DNA of 64,000 nt, taken from NCBI RefSeq assembly GCF_010093595.1, contig NW_022985439.1:2872479-2936478 (forward strand), given 5' to 3'. Below, piece after piece: positions 43,826 to 57,000 of this stretch (the stretch's first letter is position 1; every line of letters starts with the position of its first letter). Position numbers and translations under genes: made by a program. Source of the stretch: Mytilinidion resinicola. Lineage: Eukaryota; Ascomycota; Dothideomycetes; Mytilinidiales; Mytilinidiaceae. The notes below the pieces were generated by a model that did not search any database, was not told where the DNA came from, and worked only from the letters and a program-made list of their open reading frames with translations.

Positions 43826-46800
43826 ATGAATCCTTTCCCTCGCCCAGATTGTCGCAACCTAGCTCTTGACAATCCATCACCCGACGAAGGCTGCGAACTG
43901 CCCGAGATCTCGTCGAACATGCTGCAGACGTCTGTTATTTCCTTTCCGGTACATAACGGGCCTCTGGACAGCGAGGGAGCCACTAACAATACCATCGCCA
44001 ATCAATCCAGGCCGACACACGCCTTCAAGTGCTCGCAATGTCCCAAGGTCTTCAAAAGAAGCGAACACTGCTCTCGCCACGAGCTCTCACATACAAATGA
44101 AAGACCATTTGCTTGTCAGTTCTGCAACAGGTCTTATGCTCGCAAGTATGTCTCCACTGCAAGTTTCAGTCAGGCTCAGTATAGTTGATTTTATTGCCTT
44201 CTTGAAGAGATCTCGTCAAAAGGCATGAAAGGACCATCCACGCCGACGAGTACAACGCCCTGGTCAATCCCAGCGATCCCAAACAGAAACAAGGCGACGG
44301 CAATGCCAATACTTCTGCTGGAGATCGCGATGTTATTCACCTTCACACCAGTAGTTCTGATCAATCAGACCGAGATGCGGCCAATGCAAGGGACTTCGCC
44401 ATATCAGATGAAGAGACTCTAGCGACTCACAATGAGACGCCGACCATATCGAGCAGAGCCACCTTTTCCGGCGACCCCAATACAATCACAATTGGCTCGA
44501 GTACGTCGGCGTCACGTTCGTCCTCAGTATCTTCCTTCTTGCCCTCCGCCGACGCTGCCGCGCTGAATAATACGACAACCAAATCGCCAGAGAAACGCCG
44601 TCGCACCTCAAGATCCTCAGGAAATGCACGGATCCATGGACGGTTTTCGCCCATCCAGTCGCGATCGCCCATACCGGACTCTCAGCATGTCCACTTTAAC
44701 ATCAGCGACTTGCTAGTCCCGTCACCGTTTGGACCATCTTCAAGCTGGGAGAATCAGGTCGATTACTTTGAAGCCGAACAAGGTCGCAACAAGCGCCAAC
44801 GACTGTCTGAGGACGCTCTATCACTGCAACCTGTCCAAAATGACGAGACTTTCCCATTGCCCACACCGGCAACATTGTCATCAGACGATGCACAGAACAT
44901 GTTCCGTTCACTCGATTTCATGGACGTTGATATGGAGATCGGAGGAGTCAGTAATGAGTTTTTCTTCTATCAAATTACACAGCAGCAGGATCCATCCTTG
45001 AACGCATGCGAGAATGTGGGCAACCTCATTGACACCTCGGATGCCTCCAATTTCGGACTGCCAAAACCCACGACTGGCTCGCCTTCGGGACAGTCCTCGG
45101 ACTCTGTCAGCGACACTGGAACCGAAAGAATCGATCGAGTACGCCTGCCAATGATTTTGAAGGAGAAATCGGAAAACCCGCCTAGACTGGCAGTTGACGA
45201 CGCTGCGTTTCAATCAGTCTGTGCTGATGCCTATCAACGGCTAGAGATCAGCGAGCTTCAACTCCCTTTCAAAAGCCGCCGAGAGCTGCAGCATTTGTTG
45301 AATGGCTATCTTGATTGCTTCCACCGACATTTGCCCATCATTCATCTGCCTTCGCTCCTGGTGTCGGAAGCGCCTAGTCCTCTCATTTTTGCCATGTGTT
45401 GCATTGGAGCACTATACCGACTTGATCGACAGAAAGCTCGGAAGCTATATGTAATGAGTGCCAGTATCTTGAAAACGGAGCTTGCAAAGCATACTTACCC
45501 ATCTCCGGCCACATCGAATTATAACATGTCCGCCGGAGATCAGGAAGCAAATCAAATGGTGGAACTACGGCCCTTGTGGTTCATGCAGGCGCGCACTCTT
45601 CTGCTGCTATATGCTGCGCTTGGCAACGACAGTGCGATAATGAAGACGGAGCTTGACGGGCTGGGGGTATTTACGACTGTGAGTGCCCTGATATCTTGTT
45701 AATGAACCGAGCTAACAACCAAGGACTATCGATCTCGACGATCTGCCCTTCTGACCAAGAGTCGCCAGCACGCAGAGCTTCGATGGCCGGAGTGGATTCA
45801 AATCGAATCGACTAAAAGATTTCTGTGCGCTATGTTCATTTGCAGCAGCCTTCTCGTGCTTGTCTATGGTCTCCCCCCCGGTCTCAGCATTACACAGGAC
45901 CTTGAGATTGAGTTACTCGAAGAGGAAAAGCTATGGAGTGCTTCAACAGCTGAAGAGTGGCGAGCCATGCGAGACCCTGAAATATCAGCACCAACAAGGA
46001 CCATACGAGACGTGATGGGAGATATGCTGGCAGGCATGACCAACGATAGCAACGAATATTCACCGTACTACGTCTCGGGATTTACGACACTCGTCATAAC
46101 ACATGCGGTCAACGTGTACGCTTGGAACCTAAGCCAGTTCACCCACTTGCACATTTCTCCGTTCTCAGATCTATCGGGTGTCGCGCCAAATACATTGCTC
46201 TCGAACGCCTTGACAACGCTCGCAAGATGTCGCGAAGTCTTGCAACTTGCTAAACCAGAAGGCATCGAGTCCCTGTGGCACAACCCCGAAGGGCCGCTAC
46301 TTCTGAACTGCGAAGCCATGCTACGTGTCGCTTATACGCGGCTATTCCTTAATGCGAGTATGCCTGATGGCATCGTGCTTCTCCTCAACAGTCCAGAAGA
46401 GAACGTTAGATTGTTGACGCGGTTTGTTGCTGCTAGACAAGAGCGAAGTCCTCTCATTACTAAAGCAATGGCAAGCATGTGTGAAGCATTCTCTGTGCCG
46501 TCAAAAGCGGGCTATCTGCTTGTGCAGAAGACGGCAGCGATTAGTTGGAGCGTCGAGCATGCTGTTGCAGGCTGGGGCTGCGGTAGGTTTTCCTTGAGAC
46601 GGCTCATATCGCATTTACTGACGACTTCTTCCAAGTCCTGCTGCTCTCGAAATGGATACACTGTCTCGAGACGCAATTAAGCGAGGATCCCATTACCGAT
46701 GCAGAAGGCGAGATCATCTCCCAAGTCAAAGCAGCGCTTGAGGGAATGGACATCGAGTACAGCGAGAACGGTTCACTTGCAGCTGCCGTTGTGAAGAGCT

Positions 46801-46981
46801 GGGCTCCATTAATGACCGATGTATGTCGCGCTGTTTATTTCGTGTGGTGTTTATCCAGCTAATACGATTTCAGGTTTGGGTTTGGGGAATCACTACGAAG
46901 ATGGGCCGCCTTCTAATGGATCTTGCAAAGGTCTATGAAGCTAGCTCAAGGAAAGCTAGGAGCCTCCGGGAAAGGACTTAA
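43826..46981 (+). CDS. C2H2 zinc-finger plus fungal_trans transcription factor, 980 aa
   Basis: Exons: 43826-44145, 44208-45678, 45724-46582, 46636-46820 and 46874-46981. Two C2H2 fingers at residues 69-118 (FKCSQCPKVFKRSEHCSRHELSH, then FACQFCNRSYARK/DLVKRHERTIH across intron 1). A Ser/Thr-rich linker contains a basic EKRRRTSR patch and acidic segments, followed by a fungal_trans middle domain (LLNGYLDCFHRHLPIIHLPSL, FAMCCIGALYRL, LWFMQARTLLLLYAALG). An in-frame ATG at 43766 would add 20 hydrophobic residues; 43826 is preferred. C2H2 fingers of this kind usually read short C/G-rich words, so TACCCCACAT is a plausible target (inference). The gene ends at the edge of the AT-rich compartment. 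Confidence 0.92.
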
Positions 46982-47279
46982 GAAATTAGGTTTCGCTGAT
47001 AGGATCTAGACTGGGCTCGGACGAGCTTAGAATTTATTAAGGACTATTTATCTGCATATTTAAGGTTAACCCATTATTATTGCACTATAAATAGCCCCGG
47101 CGGGTGTAAAGGCCAAATATTATGCCCGTATTATAACCTATATCGCGATATATTCCTGTTATATATAATAAGGCGCTTAAAGCAGACTTATAGGTCGGAT
47201 AGAAGGCTACTATTTTTACGCAAATATAACCTTAGAATAATATTCTTATCTAGAGAATATATTTAAGCCTAATTTTAGG

Positions 47280-48400
47280 GGGTTAGTACTAGTACACCCC
47301 CTTTTTATAGCTATACACCCCCCTTTTTAGTACACGCATACCCTCTATTTTATCTAATCTTCTAATTAGCTAAAGCAGCTTAGAGCTTTATCTAGAGCTC
47401 TATTCTTACGTGTATTTATATATATAGCCTTTATTATTTACTTAGGCGTATATAAGCTTATATATAAGGCCGTTTATAAAGCTGTATAAATTAAAAAAAA
47501 TAAGCTGTAAAATAGAAAGGCTGTATAGCTTTTCTATTTTATATAGCTTTATATATAGCTTTATATATAGCTTTATATATAAGCTTATATATAAGCTTAT
47601 ATAGTCTAAGTCTAAGTTTAGGTCTAAGTATAGAATAGAATTCTATTCTAGAAATACCTATATACCTAGTAGTATACTAAACCTATTAAAACTTTACCTT
47701 ATTATAGCTTCTTTATATTAAGCCTAGCCCTATAGTATTGCCGCCTATACCTACTTTTTACCCTAATTAATATACCTCTTAACTTTCTTATTATATACTA
47801 TAAGCTAATATAAAACCTTTTTTTAGCTAAGCCTCTATACTTAAAAATAAGGCTAAGGATAAGGTATAGGCTAAGGCGTAGGCTAAGGCGTAGGCTAAGT
47901 ACTATTTTTCTTTTAAAGTGCTTTTTTCTGCAGTACCTTATTCTTTATACTAGGCAGCCGGCCGCGCTTTTTAGCTATAGGTACTACTATATACGCTGCT
48001 ATATATACTGCTATATATACTGCTATATATACTACTATAGGTGCTACTATAAGTACTGCTATAGATATAGCTATAGGCCTAAAAAAAGCTAGATTAACTA
48101 GTATAGCTATTAACTAATAGGTATTCTAAGTAATAGGAGCTAGATAAAAAACTATAGAAATAGGCGGTGCTAGTAGTAGAGCTATTACTATACGTTCTAG
48201 AGGTATATTTATATATCTACTATATTTAGTTTACTATAGTATTTTACTAGGCTATAGCCTAGCGCTAATATATACGCTTTTTTTATTATAGTATAGTACG
48301 CTAGCTATAGCAGCTAGAGGGCTATAGTAAGTGTATTATAGAGGGAAAGTATTAAATAATAATATATAGTAATAGAAAAAAGCTGTTTAGTATAATAGTT
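47280..48400 (-). mobile_element. Truncated MULE relic (copy 1)
   Basis: 47,280-47,690 closely resembles 59,850-60,175 in the complete MULE, in the same orientation, including the shared block AAAATAGAAAGGCT. The following part keeps traces of the minus-strand C-terminal region (AT-hook-like, GC-rich GGCAGCCGGCCGCGC at about 47,960). The second terminal repeat was not found, and the borders are approximate. Confidence 0.5.
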
Positions 48401-49869
48401 AGTAGAAGTTCTACTTATTAAAAAAAAATAAACCGCTTACCCTTTTTATAGGGGCAGGGAGGCGCTCTTATCCTGCAGTTACCTAGAACTTTTAAATACT
48501 AGCTAATCTAAACTAACCTAGTCTATACTATACTAGCAGGGCCTATAACTAATATTACTAAAGCAGCTTTACTTATAGGGCTTTACCTTAAAAGCTATTA
48601 TAATAGTATTTTTTTTCTTTTAAGAACTATTTTTAGTTCTATAGAAAATATATAGGTGGCCTAAATAGGCGGTAAAAAATTAGAAGTATAGGGAATTAGG
48701 GAAGTATTAGCTAATTAGAGTGCGCTAAGCGCTAAGTTATCTACTAGTATAGAATCGATATATTTTATAACTAAGCTTTTTTCTTTTTTATTACTTTTAT
48801 ACTCTTTTTCTTTATTCTAAAGGTTTTTTATATTTACTTACTATTTAATCCTGCTTACCTATAGGCTTATTTAAACTAATTTAGATACTTTTAGACTAGT
48901 TTACTAAAATCCTTTTAATAGCTTTCTAAGGTTCTTTTAATTTACTTACTATTAGATTATTATAATAGGTCGTCTCTTCTATACCTTCTAAGTATTATAT
49001 ACTAAGGCAGGGTATAGGTTAAGTTGTTATTAGGGTGTAATAGTCTTTAAAAGGTAAGGTAAAATCAATTTTAGGTATAAAACGGGGTTATTACTTCTAA
49101 TAGGTAGTATTAAAGTCTTAAGTTAAATATAAAGTTCCTATTTATAAAAAGGAGCGTTTTTATATATAAAAGCTCTGTTTTAAGAAATCTATAGCTTAGT
49201 TTAGATTATTATACTCGGTTACTAATCTTCTAGTTCCTATATTTACAACCTAGCTCTTAAAAATTACTTTTTAATTTTTCCGATCCTTCTAATCTATTAT
49301 ATAGATCTTTTATCCTGTGATTTCTATTCCTATATCGTTCCTATTTATTAGCAGTCTGTAGGGGAATCTAGGATACTAATATATTCTACACGTAACTTTT
49401 TTAGTTCTATAACCTAGTCCTATATTACTATCCTAATTTATCTGCTTATTTCTATAAGTGCCTCTGCGCTTAGGTGGTTAGTACTATAGGTTATAATACT
49501 TGCTTCCCCTTTTAAGGCTTTTAGCCCGAAAGTATCTCTATAGTAGGGTCTTGGATAAATAGCTAGCAATACCCTATCTGCTAGGCTGTTATTATACTTT
49601 TCTATTTCTTCTTTTACTATACCTAAGGTTCCGAAATCTAAGAAGTTTCTATAATATAACCTCCTGTCTAATTGCTCTATAAAGCTCGGAATTAAAATAC
49701 TATTCTATTCCTATTATTCTGCTAATAGCCTGCTTTATAAGGTTCTTAAGGGCAATACTTAGTATAGAAAATATATAAAGGTTAGTAGTATATATAATAT
49801 CTTTAGTATTAGTGCTTCTATTTATAGGTACCTTATTCTATTCTATAGATTTTTTCTAACTTATTAGTA

Positions 49870-50330
49870 TTAAAGCTGGACTATAATATTTATTATCTTA
49901 AAAAAAAGGAGAAGGCTGCAGCTAAAGCAGCGCGTAAGCTTCTAGCTAAGTTCTTTTAACTGCAAAAGCAGAAATATCTGCTAACTAAGCGTTATTTTAA
50001 AATGCTTTATTATAGGTTTTCTAATCTAGAAGAAATAGAAAAGGAAGATTAGGAAGAGGCCGCGTAGAAAGAATAAGAGCGTGCCGAGCAGGAAGCTTTG
50101 CTTCTTGCCTCGGGGTTTGTTATATACGTCCCTTTTTCTTAGGGTATACTAAATACTGCTAGCCGTCCCCTTTACTGCTGTATATTCTAATTATAAAGCA
50201 GTAATAATCCGCCTTCGGGTTCCTTTAATCCTTCTTAGTTAGATAGTTTACTATTGCTGTTTTTTTAGGCTATTCCGAGTTCTGGCAGTAAAACTACTAT
50301 AGGAGTTCCTAGCAGTTTGCTAAACTTTTA
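49870..50330 (+). mobile_element. Possible C-terminal tail of a DDE transposase, degraded
   Basis: The plus strand reads, between stops, as a Lys/Ala/Glu-rich coiled tail (KKEKAAAKAARKLLAKFF, ERAEQEALLLASGF) of the kind ending many fungal DDE transposases. No catalytic part or termini seen, so the assignment is tentative. Confidence 0.3.
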
Positions 50331-50349
50331 ACTAGTTCCTATATATTTT

Positions 50350-53300
50350 TAGAGGTGCTATATCTTTTCTACTTAATTAGGTACTTTTTTTACTAACCGT
50401 GCCGTTAGGAATTTAGGATCTGCTTAACCTTATATTTATTATTATTATTAACCTTAATATCGTTTTCTAGTATAGTATTAGGTGGTGCGGGTTCTAGTAG
50501 TAATACGTGGAAAACCGGGTGTATTTTTATTCTATCGGGTAGCCTAAGCTTATAGTTTACTAGGCTAATAATATTCTATATTTTAAATAGTTTAATTTTA
50601 ACATAATCTAACTTTATATTTAGTTATTTCGTTTTAATATTTTTGCAAAGTAGGTAGACTCTATCCCCCCTTCTAAAGGTTAGTGCAATACTCCGGTGTT
50701 AATTATAATATCTTGCTAACCTTAGCGTTAGGAATTAGATATCTATTAAAAGCTGCCTTTATAGCTCTTTAATATTTTTAACTAATAGTAGTGCCCTCTA
50801 GGCTCTTATACTATTAAGTTAAGGTTTTTAATACGCTTCTAGATTAAAACTATAGTTTATAAAAAAGGGTAATACCTTTATTATTTCTGTAAATGCGCTA
50901 TTATAGGCAAATTGGGCTATTAGTAGTAATAATATCTAGTTGTCCTGCCTGTAATTAATATAGTATTATAGGTACTATTCTAAAGTCTAATTAAGCCTTT
51001 CCGTTTACCCGTCCGTTTAAAGGTAAAACGCTATAAAAAGCTTATACTTTATTCCTAGTTATATAGTAAAGGTCTACTAGAATTTTAATATAAAAAGCTT
51101 ATTTTAGTCTAAAATTATTTTCTAGAGTAGCCCGTAGTTGCTAATAACGTACTTTAAGAACGCGTAGGCTAGATTTTCTACTATTAATACTTTTTAGTAA
51201 GGGATAAAGTAGGTATATTTAGTTAATCGGTCCGTAATTACTAATATTATATTATACTTTATACCTGTTATAGGTTTAATAGACTATAGTAGCTTAACTA
51301 TAAAGTTCTATATAATAGATTTCTATACCTTTTCCGGTATAGAGGGACTCTTTATTAGCCCGTATAGTGCGTATTATACTGCCTTATTTTTAGTGCACTT
51401 GTATTTATATATAATTTTCTCTATTAGTTTCCGAAGTCCGGGGAAATAGAATATTCTTACGATTTTTTCCCTTATCTTTTCCACTCCCTAGTGCCTATAC
51501 GCTGGTGTGCTGTAGAATTCCTTAATAAGCTCTTTTTATAAGGTCTTAGGTATAAATATCTTATTCTATAAGGTAATAATACTATTTTAGATTTTTTCTT
51601 ACTTTTAATTTATAGGTTCTAGGCGCAAACTTTGCTAGTTATAACCTGCTAAATCCCGGCTTTCCTAGTTACCTTTCTATGCTGCCTTAATTTATTCCTT
51701 CTACTTACTATCCTTAGACTAATAAGCAGCTGCTGCTTACGCGTGGTTAAATTTAAGGGTTCCTGGACTTCTCTCCCTAAGTATAAATTACCTGGTTTTT
51801 CCGGCCCCTTCTATATAGTCCGGCCTTCGGCTTAGTATATCTATATAAGCGTTTTTAAATCCTTTTTAGTATATAATCCTAAAGTTAAAGGTTTCTAGTT
51901 TTTCTAACTATTTTACTTATTTTCTATTTAACTTCTTAGTTATAGTAAAGTATATTAGATTCTTATAGTCTATATATACCTATATTATATATACTGCTTC
52001 TTTAAGGTAAACTTTCTACTAACTAAATACTTCTACTATAGCTAGCAATTCCTTATTATAGATGTTGTAGTTTAGCTTAGCTAGGCTTAGCTTCCGTAAG
52101 TAGAACGCTATAGAGTGCAACTTCCCTTATTTATTTAGTTAGTTAAGTATTACTTCTAATACTTTATCTAATATATTACTTTTAATAGTAACTAGTTTCT
52201 ATAGATTAAAGATTGCTAATACTAGTTTTAAGGTAAACTATGCCTTTAACTTGTTAAATACGCTCTACGCTTCTATAGTCTATTAGTATTTAATATTCTT
52301 CCTAGTAAGTTCTATAAGTAGCTCTATAATTTTTAAGTAACCCTTAATAAACTGTTTATAGTAATTAGCTAACCCTAGGAATAACTATAGTTCCTTTAAA
52401 TTTATAGGTTCTAGCTATTTTTAAATAGAAAATACTTTGCCTTCTTCTATTTTAATCTGTCCTGGACTAATAACGTATTCTAGAAATCCGACCCTTTACC
52501 TATAGAACTTGCACTTATCCGGGTTTACTATAAGGTTGTATTTTTTAAGTCTTTTAAGTACCTTTTATATATATATCTTATATTTACTTAGCGTTTCTAA
52601 GTATATAAGAATATTATCGAGGTATACTACTATAAACTAATCTAAGTAGCCTTTTAGTACTAAGTTAACTACCGCCTGGAATATTACTAGCGCGTTAGTA
52701 AGCCTAAATAGTATTACTATATACTTAAAGTATCTATATTAAGTTCTAAAAGCCGTCTTCTACTCTTCTCCTTCTTTTATCCTAATTAAGTAGTACCTTT
52801 CGCGTAAGTCTATCTTTATAAAGTACTTAGCCTTATATAGTTAGTCTTTAAGTTCGGAGATTAAAGGTAATAAATAGCGGATAGCGGTTTTTAATTATAA
52901 TTTTATTTAGTTGTCTATAGTCTATATAAAGGTATAGCTTACTATTTAGTTTTAGGATAAATATTATAGGGTAACCTGCGGGTAATTCTAATAGTCTAAT
53001 AAATCCTTGCTTTAGGTTCTTTTCTAGGTATTCTTCTAGTACTTCCAGCTCGCTCTAGGCTAGTAAATAGATTAGTCTAAACTGTAGTTATTCGCCTAGT
53101 ACTAGGGGAATATAGTAATTCTAAGGTTAGTGCTTTAGTAATATATCCTAAACCTTCTCTATAAAAATTCCTCTAAATTTATTATATTCTTCTGGCATAT
53201 CTAGTACTTTTATTATCTTGGCTAGCTGCCGGCTATTTATAGGTCTAGGCTACTATTAGCTTATTACCCGTTTTTTTCTTTAGGTGTTTTTACCTTATAA

Positions 53301-53608
53301 GGTATCTATATTAATATTTTATTTTTACTTAGGCTTATTCTAGCGCAGGGTGCCTTTTAGTCCGCTTTCCGATTAGATTTTTACTTTACTAAATTTCTAA
53401 TTAACTTAGAAATTATACTGCTTTAGCTATAGTATACCTAAAATTATATTATATCTCGCCGTATCTATTATATCTATACTAATAGTTTCTCTATATTTTT
53501 TAATCTATATAATACTTAGTTAAGTTTCTATAGTTACCTGCCTATTACTATATTATATAGGTGTACTATCTACTATATATAGTCTATAGGGTCTATTTTT
53601 CTATTACT
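50350..53608 (-). mobile_element. Ty3/gypsy retrotransposon relic, minus strand
   Basis: On the minus strand, in order: reverse transcriptase near 52,730-52,580 (FKYIVILFRLTNALVIFQ, VVYLDNILIY), integrase zinc-binding region near 51,460-51,290 (FYFPGLRKLIEK, IIYKYKCTKNKA, VPEK-like), and a chromo-like C-terminus near 50,540-50,470 (IHPVFHVLLLEPAPP). RT before integrase is the gypsy order. Stops are frequent. LTRs were not recognised, and the 5' part is missing where the plus-strand chromovirus begins. Confidence 0.65.
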
Positions 53609-54018
53609 TATTATAGTATCGACCGCGATACCCTACCTACCGAAATTCTGCCGCAGATTGCTATAACTCCAGCAATCTGCACCGGCCTACTACTGTTAGC
53701 CGGCCTCCTGCCCTGCCTGCCCTGCTCCGCTCCTATTTCGCTTCCGCTTCCTATTCTGTCCCGCTCTAGCTATCTACCGGCTGCCCTCTTTTCCTATTAC
53801 CTAATCTAGTAAGGACCTCGCGTATACGCGTGCCACGCGCCGAAACGGTATAAAGGCCGTACACTATGCGCTCGGCCACGCCCTTATATCCGGTGGCCCG
53901 TTTCCTGTTTTCCTATTCTTTATACAACGTCTTAATTCTCTATATAGCATTGTATATAGCACCTAATTAACGCTCCTTTTTAAGCCCTCGACTTTTTACG
54001 TGTAGCGCTATTATAATA
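53609..54018 (+). repeat. Left LTR, 410 bp
   Basis: Aligns without gaps over its whole length to 59169-59578. Most differences are C/T or G/A transitions, and the first dinucleotide reads TA instead of TG. An open frame at 53561-53809 is only LTR sequence. Confidence 0.9.
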
Positions 54019-57000
54019 TTACGTTATATCTACTTTTACTACTATAAACACCTCTGCTAACCTAACTATAATACTTTTAGAACTTATTAGCTCTATAAAA
54101 AAACAGCAGGCTGCTGTAATAGAAGTCCTGTCCGCCTAGAAATAGGAAATTGCTGCTCTGCAGGAGGAAGTAGCCGTAATTCGGTCTAAATCTACCCCTA
54201 CTCTACTACTAGCGCCCGACTAATAATTTGCAGGGCCTCCTGTTTATAAATTAAATAATAGCTTAATACCTGCTAATAATATAAACTGTATATAAACCCC
54301 AACTATTAAAGTTACTCCGCCAACTTTAATAGACTTCTTCCTAATAGCTACCGCCCTGCTAACTCTAAAAACCGAACGTCTAATTAACCCTTTAATATTT
54401 AAGGGGAGTTAAAAGGAACTCCTAATCTTTATCTAACAACTATAGTATAAACTGGAAGGAAATACTAATTAATACCTAACTAAATATACTCGCCTGCTAT
54501 ACGCTTACTTTTAATTAGAATCTAACCTGTTAATGCTTATTAACCCCTTAATAGACTAAGATATCTATACTATTAATTAACTTATCCAATTCCTGCAAGC
54601 TATATACAGTAATTTAAACTAGAAACTTATATCCTTAAATTAACTCTATATACTAAAATAAGGAAGGCGTGCCTTTATATTACACTTTGCTAAATTCTAA
54701 TAACTTACCGCTAATATAGATCTGAATAAAGCTGGCCTAATAACTTAGCTCTAATACTCCCTTTTTAATAAACTCTGCTGTATAATAGTTAGCGCTACTA
54801 CCCCGGATAATCTAAATAATTATACTAACTTAATTGCAAAGTATAATAATAATCTATAATTCCTGCCCGGCTAACCCTTTTAATATTCCCCTCTATTATA
54901 AAAGGACCTAGATATAATAGAAATTAATACATCTAAATATGCTCCAGCCGGCTTAGCTAAATAAGATAAATATTGTTAAAAGGGCCTCTGCTTTAAATGC
55001 GGAAAGTATAGCTATATCTCCTGTAATTGCTCTGTTCTCTTACCCTAAGTCTAATTATCTAGTATAGATAAGCCTTTAAGCCCCTAACCGCGTATATACG
55101 CGTAATTAACTAATTCCACCTAATTTTTATCTGCCCGCTATTCCTCCGTGTTTACTACTTTATTTTCTAGCTTTAATTAATCTAGAGGTAGCCGCTTATC
55201 CTGTATAAAAAAGTTGTTAAAAGCCCTGTTCTAGGGCTAAGTTACCCCCCGGGACTATTCCAACCCCGGATTTCTATAAACCTGTTTAAAGAACCTAAAC
55301 CTAACTCCTGGAAATAATAGATTTTTATTCCTATTTTTGTATAATAAGGCCCTACCTATATAGATACTATAGCTCTAATTAATAGTAGAGCTATAGGTAT
55401 AGGTTATATTTATAGGAATCTAGCGCGCGTATAGAACCTCCGCCTTAACCTGCTCTTTTATATCTTACGCCTAACTAGATTTAATAGAAAAACGCTTAAA
55501 AAAGAATAAATTACGCACTCTATATAAGTAACCCTCTGCTACCTAAACTATATAAAATAGATCCGTTTCTATATACTAGAACTTAGTAAATATAAGCTAC
55601 TACTAGAATAGCCCTAGCTGTATAAGCACTGTATTGGATTTAACTATAATAACTAACAACTGTTGTTTCGATTATCCTAATACTAGGCGCGATGCCTGCG
55701 CAACTTCCGAACCTTTATAATAAGAACTTATGTAGAACAGCTTCCTAAAGCGCCCCTTATTAAGCAGTGCCCGATACCCCTAACCTAACGCTCTTACTCG
55801 CAGTAATCGAGCCTATCTATACGACACCGATATAATTACTAGCTTCCTAAAATAGTACGCTAGATAAATATACCTAACCCTAAACCTAAGCTAGAAACTA
55901 AACCTAAAACTAAATCTAATTCTAAATTTAAACCTAATACCCGGACGGATATCTATATACTAAACGCGGCGTTTATAACCTAATTAGCCCGACAACCCGA
56001 TTATAAAATCTTTGCTATTACTGTTGCCGATATTAATAAGGCCTTAGCTCCGAAAACCCGAACTAACCCAGCTATAAAAGTCCTAGTATAATATTACTAT
56101 TTGCTAAAAACCTTCTCCTAACAGGAAGCTAATAAGTTACCTAAATACTAAATATATAATTATAAAATTATGCTTAAAGACGGCAAACTGCATAGATTTA
56201 GCCTATTATACGGAATGTTATAAAACAAATTAAAGGTGCTAAGGAAGTACCTTAACAACAACCTTGCGAAAGGATTTATCCGTGCTAGTTTATTACCTAT
56301 CGCCTCTCCGGTTATCTTTGTTAAGAAGCCCGGAGGAGGCCTATAATTCTATATTAACTACCGCGCACTAAATACTATAACTGTTAAAAACCGATACCTA
56401 ATCCCCTTAATTTAGGAAACCTTAGTATAATTAAGTAAGGCGAAATACTACACGAAGCTTAATATTATCTCCGCATTTAATCGCTTATAAATCGCGAAAG
56501 GAAACGAATAGCTAACTGCTTTCCGGACGCGATACGGCCTGTTTAAATACCTAGTAATGCTATTTAGATTAGCTAACGCTCCTAGCACGTTCCAACACTA
56601 TATAAACAATGTGCTCCGCCTGTACCTAGACGTATTCTATACTGTATATATTAACAATATTCTAATATATAGCGAAAACTTCGAAGACCACTAGCGTTAT
56701 ATAAAGCTAGTCCTAAAAGTAATAGAAGCCGCCGGCCTATAACTAAATATTAACAAGTGCGAATTTTATTAGGATAAGGTTACCTACCTAGAGTATATAA
56801 TATTAACCGGCGGAATTAGTATAGACCTAAATAAGATTAAGGATATCTATAACTAGGAAGTTTCCTATAATATTAAGGATGTATAAGCCTTTATTAGATT
56901 TGCAAACTTCTACTAACAATTTATTAACAATTTCTCTGGCCTGGCCGCTCCCCTAATTGCACTTATAAAGAAGGACGTTCTGTTCCGGTTTAATAAGTCC

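Noticed and set aside
53561..53809. 82-codon plus-strand frame in the AT-rich block
   Set aside because: It lies across the start of the left LTR and its sequence recurs, broken, in the right LTR.
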